A DNA stretch of 64,000 nt from Pleurodeles waltl (GCF_031143425.1 NC_090444.1:61747533-61811532); one strand, 5' to 3'; shown: positions 22,839 through 34,528, counted from the stretch's first letter. A program made the numbers and translations. Notes: generated from the sequence alone by a model not told the origin.

Positions 22839-23011
22839 CAGTGACGTAACGAAACTTGAGGGGGGGGCTGCAAAGTACCTGGAGGGGGCCCCTCCCCGCG
22901 AACCCGGTCAGGAGCCTGCGCCTGTGCACAGTGTTCTGTGCTGAGGGGAGACCCCTGGAGCTTGGGGCCCCCCGTACCACAGGGGCTGTGGGGACCTTTG
23001 TTACGCTACTG
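22839..23011. mobile_element. hAT-like MITE, about 173 bp (CAGTGACGTAACG termini)
   Basis: The left end CAGTGACGTAACGAA and the right end TTTGTTACGCTACTG are inverted repeats. They resemble the terminus of the better-preserved element at 63628-63797. The interior has runs of G and C (GGGGGGGCTGC, GGGGGCCCC). The 8-bp flanks do not match convincingly. Confidence 0.6.
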
Positions 23012-23800
23012 AGATAAGTATGATGGGGTCAGTCAGTAATAAGCATTAAAAAGCATTTTCCACTTGTCTGGGGTCACTCTAATATTTACACCAAACTCTT
23101 GGTCACAAATCCACCCCTGGGAACTGGAGGAAATGCTTCAAAGAGTTTCCTGAGAGCCCAAGACTAACCCATTAACCAATAAATGTACCCCAATAGTTCA
23201 TAAACGCTGATTAACCACTAAGTTGGGGTTACGGAGTAGCGTGTTACCCACCAAAAAGCGCTTCAGTGACTCACAGGGCTAGTAAGCGCCCAGTGTCATA
23301 CTCCCTGTAGCACCGCCCTGCAGGGCTCACACCCAGGCTCGCTGAATCACAGGTTGTATGACTAGGGAGACCAGATTTTTAAAGAAAAAAAAAAGGGACT
23401 TTTCATAAAAATAGAAGAAGGACCACAAGTGTACCTCATCCCCGGGGCACAGGGACAGCGCCCATTGGTAACACAGAAGGCGAGGTACTAAAAAATAAAA
23501 TGCATTTTTTAGGCCCAGCATCTGACCTGCTCATTAAATAAATTGCTTTCTGATGACAGTTGCTAATTAGTGATGCGTTGGACACATAAATGCCGCCTCC
23601 CGCTGTGTTCAGTTGGGCCTCTCTGAAAACCGGGGTATAAGCCAATTTTACTGACATCTGCCGGGACAGCTGGTAAAAACACGGGACTGCCCCGGCACAT
23701 CCGGGCCGCCTGGTCACGCGATGGATGAGTCTCTCACTGGTACCCGGGGTGGCGCGCCTTTCACGACTCCGGAATGATGAAACTCCGAGTCATCATCACC
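23012..23800. other. Unassigned sequence with a GAGTAGCGTG...CACC repeat fragment
   Basis: GGAGTAGCGTGTTACCCACC followed by AAAAAGCGCTTCAGTGACTC near 23,236-23,276 resembles a stretch near 35,837-35,880 (GAGTAGCGTGCTACTCAC...AAGTGCTTCAATGTCTC). A dispersed repeat of unknown class is likely. No gene is seen. Confidence 0.4.
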
Positions 23801-23883
23801 GGTGCTCGCGCCCCATCGCTGCAGGTCACACTCGGGCTCTGCGGCACAGGCGTCAACCCACTGAGCTACCCCCACCCCCAGCT
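23801..23883 (-). repeat. tRNA-derived SINE head
   Basis: On the minus strand GGGGGTAGCTCAGTGGGTTG contains an excellent A box (plus strand 23857-23868). About 50 bases on, GGGGCGCGAGCACC (23801-23814) fits a degenerate B box. The fold is not a convincing functional tRNA. Sequence beyond the B box could be the SINE body. Confidence 0.5.
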
Positions 23884-25150
23884 CGCTGTGTGATGTTTCA
23901 CATGGCTGAGGACCCCCTCTCTAATCAATAACACCCTTGCTACCCTCTCCCCCCCGTGGGGCGGTGTTACCTAATCACTGAAACTCAGTCTCTCCTACCC
24001 CAGCTGAACACAGCAGAGCCCTCTCATCTGAAGCAAGAGTGATATTTTTATCACTCCCTCCACGTCCCCTGGGAATTCACTAATTAAAAGACAGCTCTGG
24101 CGCCATTTAATCGGGTTGTCGCTGTTTCTGAACGAGCGGCGCTTCGGGGCGCACACTCTCTCAGTCTTTAGGCACAAAGTGGGGGCTCGGTGGGCGGGAC
24201 CCTGACAGGCCCTTCAATCCACCGGGCATTTCTCTGGCTGGCTGGGGCCCCTCGGGGCTGGTTTCGAGCCCCCAGGACCGCCCCATGATGCCTCAGTCAC
24301 TTACCAAAGCTCCCTGAGGCTAAATGCAGCAGGCAAGGGGGAGGGGGGCTTCAGAGAGAGATATAGGGAAGGAGCATAAAGGGAGAGAGGGGGGAGAGGG
24401 AGAGAGAGAGAGAATAGATGGGTGGAAAGAGAGAGATTGTGTGAGGAGAGGAAAGCAGGGGCGGTCTGGCATGTGGGGCAACCAGACAGTGCCACATGGG
24501 CTGGTCTGATAGGTCAGTGTGCGCGCGCCAATTTTTTGCCAGTTTTTTACCTGTTTTAAGGTCTGGTGCACCATTTTTAGGTTTCTCCTATAGAGCGCAT
24601 GCGCTGTCAGCGAAAGCCATTGTTCTTAAAAAAAAAGTCTTAAAGGGATCTTAGACCCGCCCACTACTTACCTTTGCTTACCATTGCTTGGCTCCCACAT
24701 CACTGTTGTTTCCTTGCTTCCCATTGGTCAGCTGCGCCTCCTGCTGTCCGCCTTCCTTCTGGGCTTCAGAGACTTCGCTCCCTGCTGTGGAGCATGGATC
24801 AGGTACTGCTTCCTGTGGTTAGTGTCCTTCCACTAGCCAGCAGGTACTCTTTTTTTATTTATTGTTTTTACTTACCGGCATGCATTCAGAGAGTGCATGC
24901 TATGTAGTCCCTCTCCTTCATCCCCGCCCTCCTCCTGCTCTCTGTGGAGTTATCCTCCCCGCCCTCTGTGGTGCCAGCCTCCCCATCCTCTGAAGTGTCA
25001 CCCAACCCCATGTCGCCCACCGCTCCCTGTTTTCACCCAAAAACCCTCGTCCCCCTTCCTCTCCAGAGGTAACTTCCCCCATTGTCTTCATTGATTTTGA
25101 CCCACCCTTCTCCGGCTCTCAGATGAGTTGACCCTCCCAAACCCCCACCT
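23884..25150. other. Unassigned sequence with a purine-rich tract and a C-rich tract
   Basis: 24,345-24,440 is GAGA-rich. 24,905-25,070 is CCTCC/CCCAC-rich. No domain was recognised in any frame. Confidence 0.45.
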
Positions 25151-25189
25151 TGTTTTCATTTTTAACATGTTGCACAGCAGCTGTCAACG

Positions 25190-25325
25190 CTGGCTGCATC
25201 ATAGCACTTCTTTTTACTTTAAGCCATGCTGCACAGCAGCTCAACTGCCGTGCAAAAAAAAAAAATGACAGTCAATAGATTTCCCAAAGGTGAAACCTAC
25301 TGGCTTTGTCAATGCTTGCTTACTG
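25190..25325 (+). repeat. Small dispersed repeat ending in CAATGCTTG (copy)
   Basis: AGCCATGCTGCACAGCAGC, then an A-run, then GTCAATAGATTTC and ACCTACTGGCTTTGTCAATG, followed by CTTGCTT. This is a diverged copy of the better-preserved hairpin repeat at 59392-59500. The 3' part also appears near 22,617-22,640 and 41,425-41,450. Confidence 0.6.
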
Positions 25326-25572
25326 TTCACTTCCCAGATATTACCACAAATATTGCCTGCAGCAAGCTCAAATCCTTGTTGTTTTCCAATCATTTGGACA
25401 CAGTTTTACAGAATGTCTTTACAAAATTGCCCCAGTTGGGGGGAGGAAGTGGCGTTAATACCAGAACTGTCAATTTTGGAGCTGAGGAACAAGTGGTTTA
25501 ATCTCCCTGTGCCTAAAAATGGCCTTCAGGTTGAGTTTGTAGTATATAAAACTGCGGAAAAAATGCAAATAT

Positions 25573-26440
25573 ACATCCTCATTCCTCACTCCTCATCCCT
25601 ACTTCTCATCCATCATCCCTACTTCTCTTCCATCATCCCTACTTCTCATCGATCATATATTATCCATACTTCTGATCCATCATCCCTACTTCTCTTCCAT
25701 CATCCCGACTTCTCATCCCTGCGTCTCATCCCTGCTTCTTACCCATTATTCCTACTTCTCATCCATCATCCTTGCTTCTCTTCCATCATCCCTATTTCTC
25801 TTCCATCATCCCTACTTCTCATCCATCTTCCCTGCTTCTCTTCCATCATCCCTACTTCTCATCCATCATCCCTGCTTCTCATCCATCATCCCTACTCCTC
25901 ATCCCTCGTCCCTGCTTCTCATCCATCATACATCATCCCTTCTTCTCACTTCTCATCCATCATCCCTACTTCTCATCCATTAACCTACTTCTCATCCATC
26001 ATACATCATCCCTACTTCTCATCCATCATCCCTGCTTCTCATCCATCATCCCTACTTCTCATCCATCATCCCTACTTCTCATCCCTGCTTCTCATCCCTG
26101 CTTCTCATCCATCATCCCTACTCCTCATCCCTGCTTCTCATCCATCATACATTATCCCTACTTCTCACTTCTCATACACCATCTCTACTTCTCATCCATC
26201 ATACCTACTTCTCATCCATCATACATCATCCCTACTTCTCATCCATCATCCCTACTTCTCTTCCATCATCCCTACTCCCCATCCCTGCTTCTCATCCCTA
26301 CTTCTCTTCCATCATCCCCACTTCTCATCCCTCAGTCTCATCCCTACTTCTCATCCATCATTCCTACTTCTCATGCCTCAGCCATCATCCCTGCTCCTCG
26401 TCCATCATCCCTACTCCTCATTCCTCATCCCTCAATCATA
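25573..26440 (+). repeat. CATCCATCATCCCTACTTCT minisatellite, left arm
   Basis: Units of about 21 bases mix CATCCATCATCCCTACTTCT and CATCCCTGCTTCT. The 399- and 313-codon open frames are Ser/His/Leu/Ile-rich repeat translations with no domain. Confidence 0.92.
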
Positions 26441-27164
26441 CCAACACATTTTCAGTTTTGTGAAACACACCTTCACACTCATTGGTTAGGAACAGACAAT
26501 CAGAGTTATGAGAGAGAGCTGCATTCTTACAGCTCTGTGAAATACAAGGAGCCCACAGCTAGGGTCATAAATCAGCTCTTGGAGAAAGGGTTATACAGTT
26601 CATCCAAAATCTTTCTGGTTTCAGAAAAGAAACAAAAACAGCTCTCAGAGATAAAAGCAGCCTCAGATGTAAACATGTTATTTGTTACAAATAAAAAGCG
26701 GGCTCAGATTTAAACATTTTATTTGTTACATATAAACATGAAACCAGAAAAGGTTTGGATGAACTGGATTGCACTGTCACCAGAGTTGGTTTTAAACATT
26801 TTGTTTCTACATACAAAACTGAAACCAGAAAGGTTTTCGGTTGAACTGTAGATGACCTGTACAACCCTTTCTCCAAGAGCTGATTTATGGCCCAGGCTGT
26901 GCACTCCTTGTATTTCCCAAACCAGCAGAGCTTTCTGCAGAGGCCTGTGCAAACAGAAAAACACTGAGTTAAATAAAATGAAATGTTGTACAGCCTTGAA
27001 TTCACCAGAAACAAACACTGTTGCATTTCTCTCTGTCTTCACCCAGCACATGCAATGAGGAGGCTGCTTTTCATTGAAATAGAATGCAGCTCGTGCTCAT
27101 AACTCTGAGTGGCTGTTGCCAGCCAATCAGTGTGAAGGTGTGTTGCACAAAACTGAAAATGTGT

Positions 27165-28280
27165 TGGTATGACTGAGGGATGAGGAATGAGGAGTAGGGA
27201 TAATGGATGAGGAGTAGGGATGATGGCCCAGGCATGAGAAGTAGGAATAATTGAAGATGGATGAGAAGTAGGAATGAGAAGCAGGGATGAGGGATGAGAA
27301 GCAGGGATGATGGAAGAGAAGTAGGGATGATGGAAGAGAAGTAGGGATGAGAAGCAGGGATGAGGAGTAGGGATGATGGATGAGAAGCAGGGATGATGGA
27401 TGAGAAGTAGGGATGATGGATGATGGATGAGAAGTAGGGATGATGGATGAGAAGTGAGAAGTAGGGATGATGTAAAATGGAAGAGAAGCAGGGATGATGG
27501 AAGAGAGGCAGGGATGATGGATAAGAAGTAGGGATGATATATGATGGATGAGAAATAGGGATGATGGATGAGAAGTAGGGATGATGGATGAGAAGCAGGG
27601 ATGAGACGAAGGGATGAGAAGTAGGGATGATGGAAGAGAAGTAGGGATGATGAATGAGAAGTAGGGATGATGGAAGAGAAGCAGGGATGATGGAGGAGAA
27701 GTAGGGATGATGGATGAGTAGCAGGGATGAGACGCAGGGATGAGAAGCAGGGATGATGGAAGAGAAGCAGGGATGATGGATGAGAAGCAGGGATGAGACG
27801 CAGGGATGAGAAGCAGGGATGATGGAAGAGAAGTAGGGATGATGGATGAGAAGTGGGGATGATGGAAGAGAAGCAGGGGTGATGGATGAGAAGTAGGGAT
27901 GATGGAAGAGAAGCAGGGATGATGGATGAGAAGTAGGGATGATGGATGAGAATCAGTGATGAGACGCAGGGTTGATAAGCAGGGATGATGGAAGAGAAGT
28001 AGGGATGATGGATGAGAAGTATGGAAGATATATGATGATGAGAAGTAGGGATGATGGATGAGAAGTAGGGATGATGGAAGAGAAGCAGGGATGATGGATG
28101 AGAAGTTGGGATGATGTATGATGGATGAAAAGTAGGGATGATGGATGAGAAGTAGGGATGATGGAAGAGAAGCAGGGATGATGGATGAGAAGTAGGGATG
28201 ATGTATGATGGATGAAAAGTAGGGATGATGGATGAGAAGCAGGGTTGAGAAGTAGGAATGAGGAGTGAGGAATGAGGATG
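27165..28280 (-). repeat. GATGGATGAGAAGTAGGGAT minisatellite, right arm
   Basis: This is the reverse complement of the left-arm array, longer and with the same unit variants. Two overlapping long minus-strand frames (424 and 391 codons) are artefacts, as in the left arm. Confidence 0.92.
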
Positions 28281-28689
28281 TCCTAAAATGGATGCTGTAC
28301 AAATATGGGCCATATTATTTCAGCCATCTGTTCCACTGATGGGAGCCGCGTTTATGTTGGTGCTTGGGCCAGTCGGTCCGACATTATAGGAAGGGAGTGG
28401 GGCTGGTTCATGCATTTTTATCAAGGCTGCGTTTGGCTTCAGATCTGTTCCTGGGGGGATGATTTCTGAAGCCTGAAGCAGAAGGGGGGAGGGCAGGGGG
28501 TCGCCTTGGAGGAAGGAAAGGATTTACAAGAGGCAAAGAAGAGGTAGTGGCTGCAGCACAAGGAAAGTCCTCTTCTGTCCATGGGCCTGTCCCAGTCGTG
28601 AGCAGGTCCCAGCCGTGGCTCTGTTACAGCCGAGTCTCCCTCCCACCCCAGTGTTTGGATCAGCCCAGCCCTTCGTCATGTCACAGCCA
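28281..28689. other. Unassigned sequence
   Basis: No gene or defined repeat. The CAGCC words near 28,600 lead into the next array. Confidence 0.4.
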
Positions 28690-29285
28690 TGGGCTTGTAC
28701 CGGCCTGAGCTTGCCCCAGCCATGACTTTCACAACCTTGCCTTGTGCCTGACCCAGCAATGGCGCAGTCCAAACCCTGGGACTGTCCCAGACATGTCTCT
28801 GGGTCACTCGCACCCCGAGGCATGGCCCAGCCATGACTCTCACAACCTTGCTTTGTGCCTGACCCAGCAATGGCGCAGTCCAAACCCTGGGACTGTCCCA
28901 GACATGTCTCTGGGTCACTCGCACCCGAGGCATGGCCCAGCCATGACTCTCACAACCTTGGCTTGTGCCTGACCCAGCAATGGCGCAGTCCCAACCCTGG
29001 GACTGTCCCAGCCATGTCTTTGAGTCACTCACACCCGAGGCATGGCCCAGCCATGAGACCCACAACCTTGCCTTGTGCCTGACCCCGCAATGGTACAGTC
29101 CCAAACCCTGGGACTGTCCCAGCCATGTCTCTGTGTCACTCGCACCCCGAGGCATGGCCCAGCCATGAGACTCACAACCTTGCCTTGTGCCTGACCCCGC
29201 AATGGTACAGTTCCAAACCTGGAACAGTCCCAGCCATGTCTCTGGGTCACTCGCACCCTGATGCATGGCCCAGCCAAGACCCTGC
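28690..29285 (+). repeat. About 111-bp tandem repeat, 5-6 copies
   Basis: CTTGTGCCTGACCCAGCAAT recurs near 28,741, 28,852, 28,962, 29,072 and 29,184, spaced 110-112 bases apart. Each unit includes GTCTCTGGGTCACTCGCACC and GGCATGGCCCAGCCATGA. Length drift comes from one- or two-base indels. Confidence 0.93.
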
Positions 29286-30167
29286 CCAATGACATCGTAA
29301 GGATTTTTGGGGCCCGTCCCAAGACACATTTTTGCGCCCCATATTAGTACTGTTTTACTGATTTTTGGGGCCATGAGCAAACCATTTTTTGGGCTCCTGT
29401 CTCAGGAAAATGTACACTTACCTATTTTCTGCTAATTCAAGGACTTGGGATGCCAGCAATCCTGATTATATATTAAACTTTTAGAAATGGGGGCGGGCAC
29501 GCAAACACAGCTGAATGCTCAGGCTGGCTGCCCTCCGCTACCCAAGAAGTACCACTAGAAAGCTTGAGCAAGGTTTGATGAAGCAATTTCTTATTGTTCT
29601 TGAAACTTTGTGCCAGATGTACAACAGTTTCATTTTGCGAGTCTCTAATTGCGATTCAATGCAAATCGCAAATCGCAATTAGAGATTTGCGAAATGAAAT
29701 GTACAAATGTGTCTCAGACACATTTAGCGAGTCCCAATAGGGTCTCAAATTACCTACTTCATCACTGTTCATGAGTCAGGTCACAATTTGTGACTCCATT
29801 GGGAATGGCCAAAATCACAGGGATGGTGGCCTGCTGGGGTCAGCAGACCACCATGTCTGTGACTGCTTTTAAATAAAGCAGTATTTTTTTTAAATGCATT
29901 CAGTTTTCCTTAAAGGAAAATGAGATATATTTCAAACAAAAAAATGAAAAAGTCTTCTTTTCATTTATTCAGAGTAGGCATTGGTCCATGGGACCACTAC
30001 CTGCTCTGAAAAAATATTTACGCTTCCATTCACAAAAGGGTCCCATGGGGCCCCTTCCCATTTGCAAATGGGTTACCACAAACCGGAAGTTGGTGGTAAC
30101 TGCAAATGTTTTGCAACCGCATTCACAGTCTCAAAACATTCCTACATGCCAGTGCGATTTGGTATTA

Positions 30168-30172
30168 GGAAG
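30168..30172. repeat. 5-bp target duplication of LTR A, left
   Basis: GGAAG here is repeated at 32383-32387, directly outside the TG...CA termini of the LTR. Confidence 0.85.
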
Positions 30173-32382
30173 TGTTAGGCTTGGCATCCTTGGTGTGGTC
30201 TCCCCTAACCTTTTTGCCTCTGTTCCCAGGTTGTTGATGTGTGCTGGACTGTTTTTGTTACTCTGGGCACTTTACCACTGCTATCCAGCGCTAAAGTGCA
30301 AGTGCTCCTATGTGAAATGTATGTGTAATTGGCTTTCCATGATTGGCATATTTGATCTACTAGTAAGTCCCTAGTAAAGTGCACTAGAGGTGCACAGGGC
30401 CTGCAAATGAAATGCTACTAATGGGCCTGCAGCACTGGTTGTGCCACCCACATTAGTAGCCCTGTAAACATGGCTCAGACCTGCCACTGCAGTATATGTG
30501 TGTGCAGTTTTCAACTGCCAATTCGATTTGGCAAGTGTACCCACTTCCCAGGCCTAAACTCTCCCTTTTCCTACATGTAAAGCACCCCAAGGTATGCCCT
30601 AGTTAGTCCCCTTGGCAGGGTGCAATGTATGTTTAAGGTAGGACACAAACCCATGTATTTAATATGTCTTAACAGTGAAATACTGCCAAATTCAGTCTTC
30701 ACTGTTGCAATGCCTATCTCTCTCATAGGTTAACATAGGGCTGCCTTTAAATATTATTAAAGTGCAGATTCCCTTTGGGAGTAGATAGAAATATGGAGGC
30801 AAGGGTCCCTGAACTCAAATTTTATGAATACATCTATTGGTAAAAGTTGCTTTTAGATTGTGTGTTTGAAAATGCCACTTTTAGAAAGGCGGTATTTTCT
30901 TGCTTAAACCATTCTGTGACTCTACCTGTTTGTGGACTCCCTGTCTGGGTCAGTTTGACAGTTGGACTGTTTGCACCTCTCCTCTAGACAGTGACACAAA
31001 GGGAGCTGGGGTGTAGCCTGCATATCTCGATGAGCCATCTATGCTGGGGGGCGTAGTGGTCACTCACAACTGAAAGGGCTGGGCCCTCCCTCACACAAGA
31101 CAGTCTCCAACCCCCTGGTTTGTTTCCGGGGCCTGGCCTGGGCAAGGCAGGATCTTACAAACAAAAGAGACTTTCCTTTTAAGTAGGCCTACTGCAAAGG
31201 CAGAAAGGGGTACAAGTATTGGACCCAAAACCCCTGAAAATTAGATCACTTCTGGAACCAAGAGGAACATCTGCCAATGAGAAGAGCTCAAGAGCTGAGA
31301 AGTGCTGCCCCTGCCTGTGACTGTGCTTTGTTGGGCTATCCTGCAGGTGCTGCTTCTGCCTGTGAAAGGGGACAAAGACTGGACTTTGTTGTGCATTCCT
31401 GCTTGAGAAAAATCTCCAAGCACTTGAACTGAGCTTGCCTCCTGTTGAAGTCGCAGGGCCATCAAAGACTTCCCCTGCCAGCACCTGGACTCTCTGCTGA
31501 GGCTCCTGCACTGCCTAGTGGTGCCCTACTCAGTCCCTGGGCCCTTGGAAGGTGAAGTTGGCAGACAAGAACTGAAAATCAAAGCACAGAACGCCATGCA
31601 GGGACATTTTTGATGCACCTTACGCTACGCAGCTGATAAATGATGCGCCGCCGGCTCCACGGCTGAAATCGACACTCCACGGCTGGGAGATCGGTGCATC
31701 ACGGCTGGAGAAATGATGCACAACACTCGCTTACAGAGGCTGATAACGAGGCAACCCCACTCAGCACGGTTTTCTAACACTGTGCGACAGGATTTTCTAC
31801 GCATCGTCCCTGGGTGTCAAAGTCAACCCAACTGTTCGGATCCGAGGTGCCCCGTCCGGAAATCGGCACATCGCTCTCTTGCTAGGGAGAAGAAACAACA
31901 CATCACTGACCCGACCAGAGAAGAAAACGACACACAGCCTCCCTGGCGAGGAAGGAACCAACACATTGTTGCCTTTTTCTGATGCACGCTCGCTTGTGCA
32001 GCTCTATTTTTGATGCTAAGCAGGTACTCTGCGTAACAACAGCATTCTCTATGTTTTCTAAGGATTAAGGCTCTTATTCTTTAAAAAATTAATAACTTGA
32101 CTTGTGTATGTTGGATTTTTGTCGTTTTTGTCTTGTTTGATTTAGATAAATATTACCTATTTTTCTAAACAGGTGTGGTGTCCGTTTGCAGTGTTCACTG
32201 TATTACTGTGTGTGTTGGTACAAATACTTTACACATTGCTTCTGCCTGCCTGCTCGTGCCAAGCTACCAAGGGGGTGAGCGGGGGTTAACTGAGTGGGAT
32301 TCTCCTTTACCCTGACTAGAGTGAGGGTCCTTGCTTGGTCAAGGGGTAGCCTGACTGCCAATCAAAGACCCCATTTCTAACA
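30173..32382 (+). mobile_element. Solo LTR (family 1, copy A), 2210 bp
   Basis: It starts TGTTAG and ends CTAACA, with an exact 5-bp target duplication (GGAAG). These are the hallmarks of an LTR, and no internal gag-pol or second LTR is present. The same family occurs inverted at 37870-40035. The 3' part holds a GATGC/GCATCG-rich stretch (31,610-31,990) and an AT-rich zone with AGATAAATATTACC (about 32,146-32,160). I cannot say whether the parent is Ty3/gypsy- or ERV-like, because no coding part is left. The open frames inside lack domains. Confidence 0.82.
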
Positions 32383-32387
32383 GGAAG
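32383..32387. repeat. 5-bp target duplication of LTR A, right
   Basis: GGAAG, identical to 30168-30172. The MITE sequence resumes immediately afterwards. Confidence 0.85.
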
Positions 32388-32573
32388 GGACACCCTAGCC
32401 ACCCCCCTTCCTAATATCAAATCGCAAAAAGCAAAATGTGATTCAGTAAACTAATTACTGAGTTGCATTTTGTTTTGGTACATAGGAAAAAGTATTTTAT
32501 CAGTCGCAAACGGGCCATGGCCCTTTATTTTTTTTTGTCCTGCAGTATTGCATTTGGAATTCAGGGCCAGATG

Positions 32574-33258
32574 TACAACCTTTTGTTTTTGCTACTCACA
32601 ATTTGCAATCTGTTTGGGAATAGCAAATTGCAAGTCGCAAAACAAAATGTACACTAGCGTGAACCGCACTGTTTGCGATTCCCAATGGGGTTGCAAATGA
32701 CCTACTTCATCAGTATTCATGAGGTAGGTCACAATTTGCGACCCCGCTGGGAATGGCCTCACTCACAGGGATGGTGGCCTGCTGGGACCGCAGACCACCA
32801 TGTCTGTTACTGTATTTAAATAAAGCAGTTTTTTTTTTTTGGTAATGCAGCCTGTTTTCCTTAAAGAAAAACAGGATGCATTTCAAAAAGAAAAATGAAA
32901 AGTATTCTTTTCTATTTTGTAGAGTAGGCAGTGGTCCGTGGGACCACTGCCTGCTCTGAAAAAATATATTTACTTCCATTTGAGGATAGGTTACCACCAA
33001 TTTGAAATTGGTGTTAACTGCTATTGTTTTCTGACCGCATTCACGGTCACAAAACAATCATGCATGCCACTGCGAGTCGCAGTTAGGAAGTGATACCCTT
33101 GACGCAAACTTTCCTAATAGCGAGTCGCAAACTCTGTTTTGCGAGTCGGTACTGTGTACCGACTCTCAAAATAGTGATTTGTACGTAGGGAAATGCTTTT
33201 TGTTGGTCACAAATGGGCTGATTCTGCAACCAACAAAAAGCTAAGTAGATGTGGCCCC
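32574..33258. mobile_element. MITE with GGGCCAGATGTAC-type ends, copy 2, 685 bp
   Basis: The left GGGCCAGATGTAC and right GTAGATGTGGCCC are inverted repeats. TCA precedes the left end (32571-32573) and follows the right end (33259-33261). The interior has many TTTGCGA/TCGCAAA words that can pair, such as ACCGACTC...GAGTCGGT near 33,145-33,170. It sits about 50 bases from copy 1 in the same orientation. Confidence 0.8.
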
Positions 33259-33261
33259 TCA

Positions 33262-33555
33262 GTGTCTAACCTAAGGCTGATCCTCCCCTTGAAGGCAAAA
33301 CACAGCAAGGATGACTTGGAAGCTTAGTGGCTTAAAGCATCCTGTTAAAATTGGCCAGATGCATTTGGTGCTTGAAACTGTAGGTTTTTTCCCCCCTTCA
33401 CAACTGGCAGTCTTTTTGCAACAGTGGAATTCTAAGCACCAATCTGAGCATTGTCACATTCCATCTGTGAAACCTGATATGAGTTAATTTTCTCCTTTCC
33501 TCTTCCTGTTCTATGTCTCTTCATGTGCTTCATACTTGATGACTTTTCTGGCTAG
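33262..33555. other. Unassigned sequence
   Basis: No feature is recognised. Confidence 0.4.
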
Positions 33556-34125
33556 ACGGAGGCCCCTGACTCTTCGGTAAGAGAAAAAGCAGGGGGAGGA
33601 GACAGGAGAAGCCCTGAGAGGTAAAGTCTTTAGTACAGTGAGAGGCTGGAGTAGAGGGGGACTGCAGGGACAGCTGGAGATGAGCTAGTGAGGTAGGTAA
33701 ATACATGAGGTATAGAGAGAATGTTGAGTGCACAGAAATAAAGATACAAAAAGGTACATAAAGGAGGTCTGGAAACAAGGTGGTTGGGGGCTGGGGAAGG
33801 TTTAGAGGGAGGTAATGAGAGATAGAGAGAGAGGACTTTAGAGAGAGAAGGCAGCAGGGTGCTTTGAGGGAGTAAGGTAGAAGGAGAGAGAAGGTAAAAA
33901 GAAGGTAATTTGAGAGATGCAGAGGTCTACAGAGAGAGAGGAGAGGTAGTGAGAAAAGAACAGAGAGAAGCGAGGTAGAGGCAGTGCTGGGGTAGGCGAA
34001 GGAGCAGAGACTGGGAGGAGGTCTACAAGGACAGAGCATGGAGAGCTGGGAGTGTGGCAGAGAGGGGTGAGAGAAAAGTGTGATGGGTGGACAGGAAGAG
34101 GAGGTGCAGAGGCAAAAGACATCTA
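33556..34125 (+). repeat. Purine-rich (GAGA/GGAGG) tract, about 570 bp
   Basis: The plus strand is almost entirely A and G with AGAGAG, GGTAG and GGAGA words. It is a degenerate polypurine tract. The Ser/Leu/Pro-rich minus-strand frames (169 and 94 codons) are translations of polypyrimidine and not genes. Confidence 0.8.
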
Positions 34126-34357
34126 GGAGAAATAGTGCAGTGTCAACTGTTAGGAAAAGTAAATTCCTTTTCCGACTGTGCGTCTGCTGCAGGAGGCCTT
34201 ATTTTTTAATGTAAAGCCTGGTGTGGCTGTCTTAGTAGAGTGGGCTTTGAGGCAAAAACATGGATGTTTTTACAGTGTAACGCCCAAGTGTTACTCATCT
34301 TCCCGCACCCCCAACCTCTTAATGCAAAGCAGGACAAAGAAGCTCAAGGCACACTTT

Positions 34358-34528
34358 GGGCCTGACTACGACCTCAGCAGAGGGGATTACTCCATCCTAA
34401 ATGAGACGGATATCCCGTCCGCTGTGTTATAAGTTCCATAGGATATAATGGAACTTGTAATACGGCAGGGGGATATACGTCACATTTGGGATGGAGTAAT
34501 CCCCTCCGCCAAGGTCATAATCAGGCCG
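34358..34528. mobile_element. Short palindromic MITE, 171 bp
   Basis: GGGCCTGACTACGACCT at the left pairs with AGGTCATAATCAGGCC at the right. GGGGATTACTCCATCC pairs with GGATGGAGTAATCCCC, and TTCCATAGGATATAATGGAA forms the tip. The element is therefore almost fully palindromic. TTT on both sides (34355-34357, 34529-34531) may be a 3-bp target duplication. Confidence 0.78.

Larger units (their letters stand above)
25573..28280. repeat. 2.7-kb imperfect palindrome (inverted duplication)
   Basis: The outer ends are CATCCTCATTCCTCACTCCT at 25,573 and its reverse complement ending at 28,280. Inside each arm lies a CATCCCTACTTCT-type minisatellite, then matched unique sequence. AACACATTTTCAGTTTTGTG on the left pairs with CACAAAACTGAAAATGTGTT on the right. 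AAATCAGCTCTTGGAGAAAG pairs with CTTTCTCCAAGAGCTGATTT. The centre is near 26,700. The right arm keeps about 170 bases (about 26,920-27,085) that the left arm lacks. Confidence 0.85.
29610..32523. mobile_element. MITE with GGGCCAGATGTAC-type ends, copy 1, split by an LTR
   Basis: The left end GTGCCAGATGTAC at 29,610 and the right end ATGGCCC at 32,523 are flanked by TTT (29607-29609 and 32524-32526). The body aligns with copy 2 at 32574-33258: AATTGCGATT and CGCAAATCGCAA words, AAATAAAGCAGT, and GGGACCACT.CCTGCTCTGAAAA. It is interrupted at 30,172 by the LTR plus its 5-bp duplication. Without the LTR, its length (about 0.7 kb) equals copy 2. Confidence 0.8.

Noticed and set aside
25290..26713. 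Long plus-strand open frames (399 and 313 codons), Ser/His/Leu/Ile-rich
   Set aside because: They translate the CATCCCTACTTCT minisatellite in two overlapping frames. There is no non-repeat domain, and equivalent frames occur on the opposite strand of the inverted arm.
27039..28313. Minus-strand open frames of 424 and 391 codons
   Set aside because: They are the mirror of the left-arm minisatellite. Two frames are open at once over the same bases, as expected from a stop-poor repeat.
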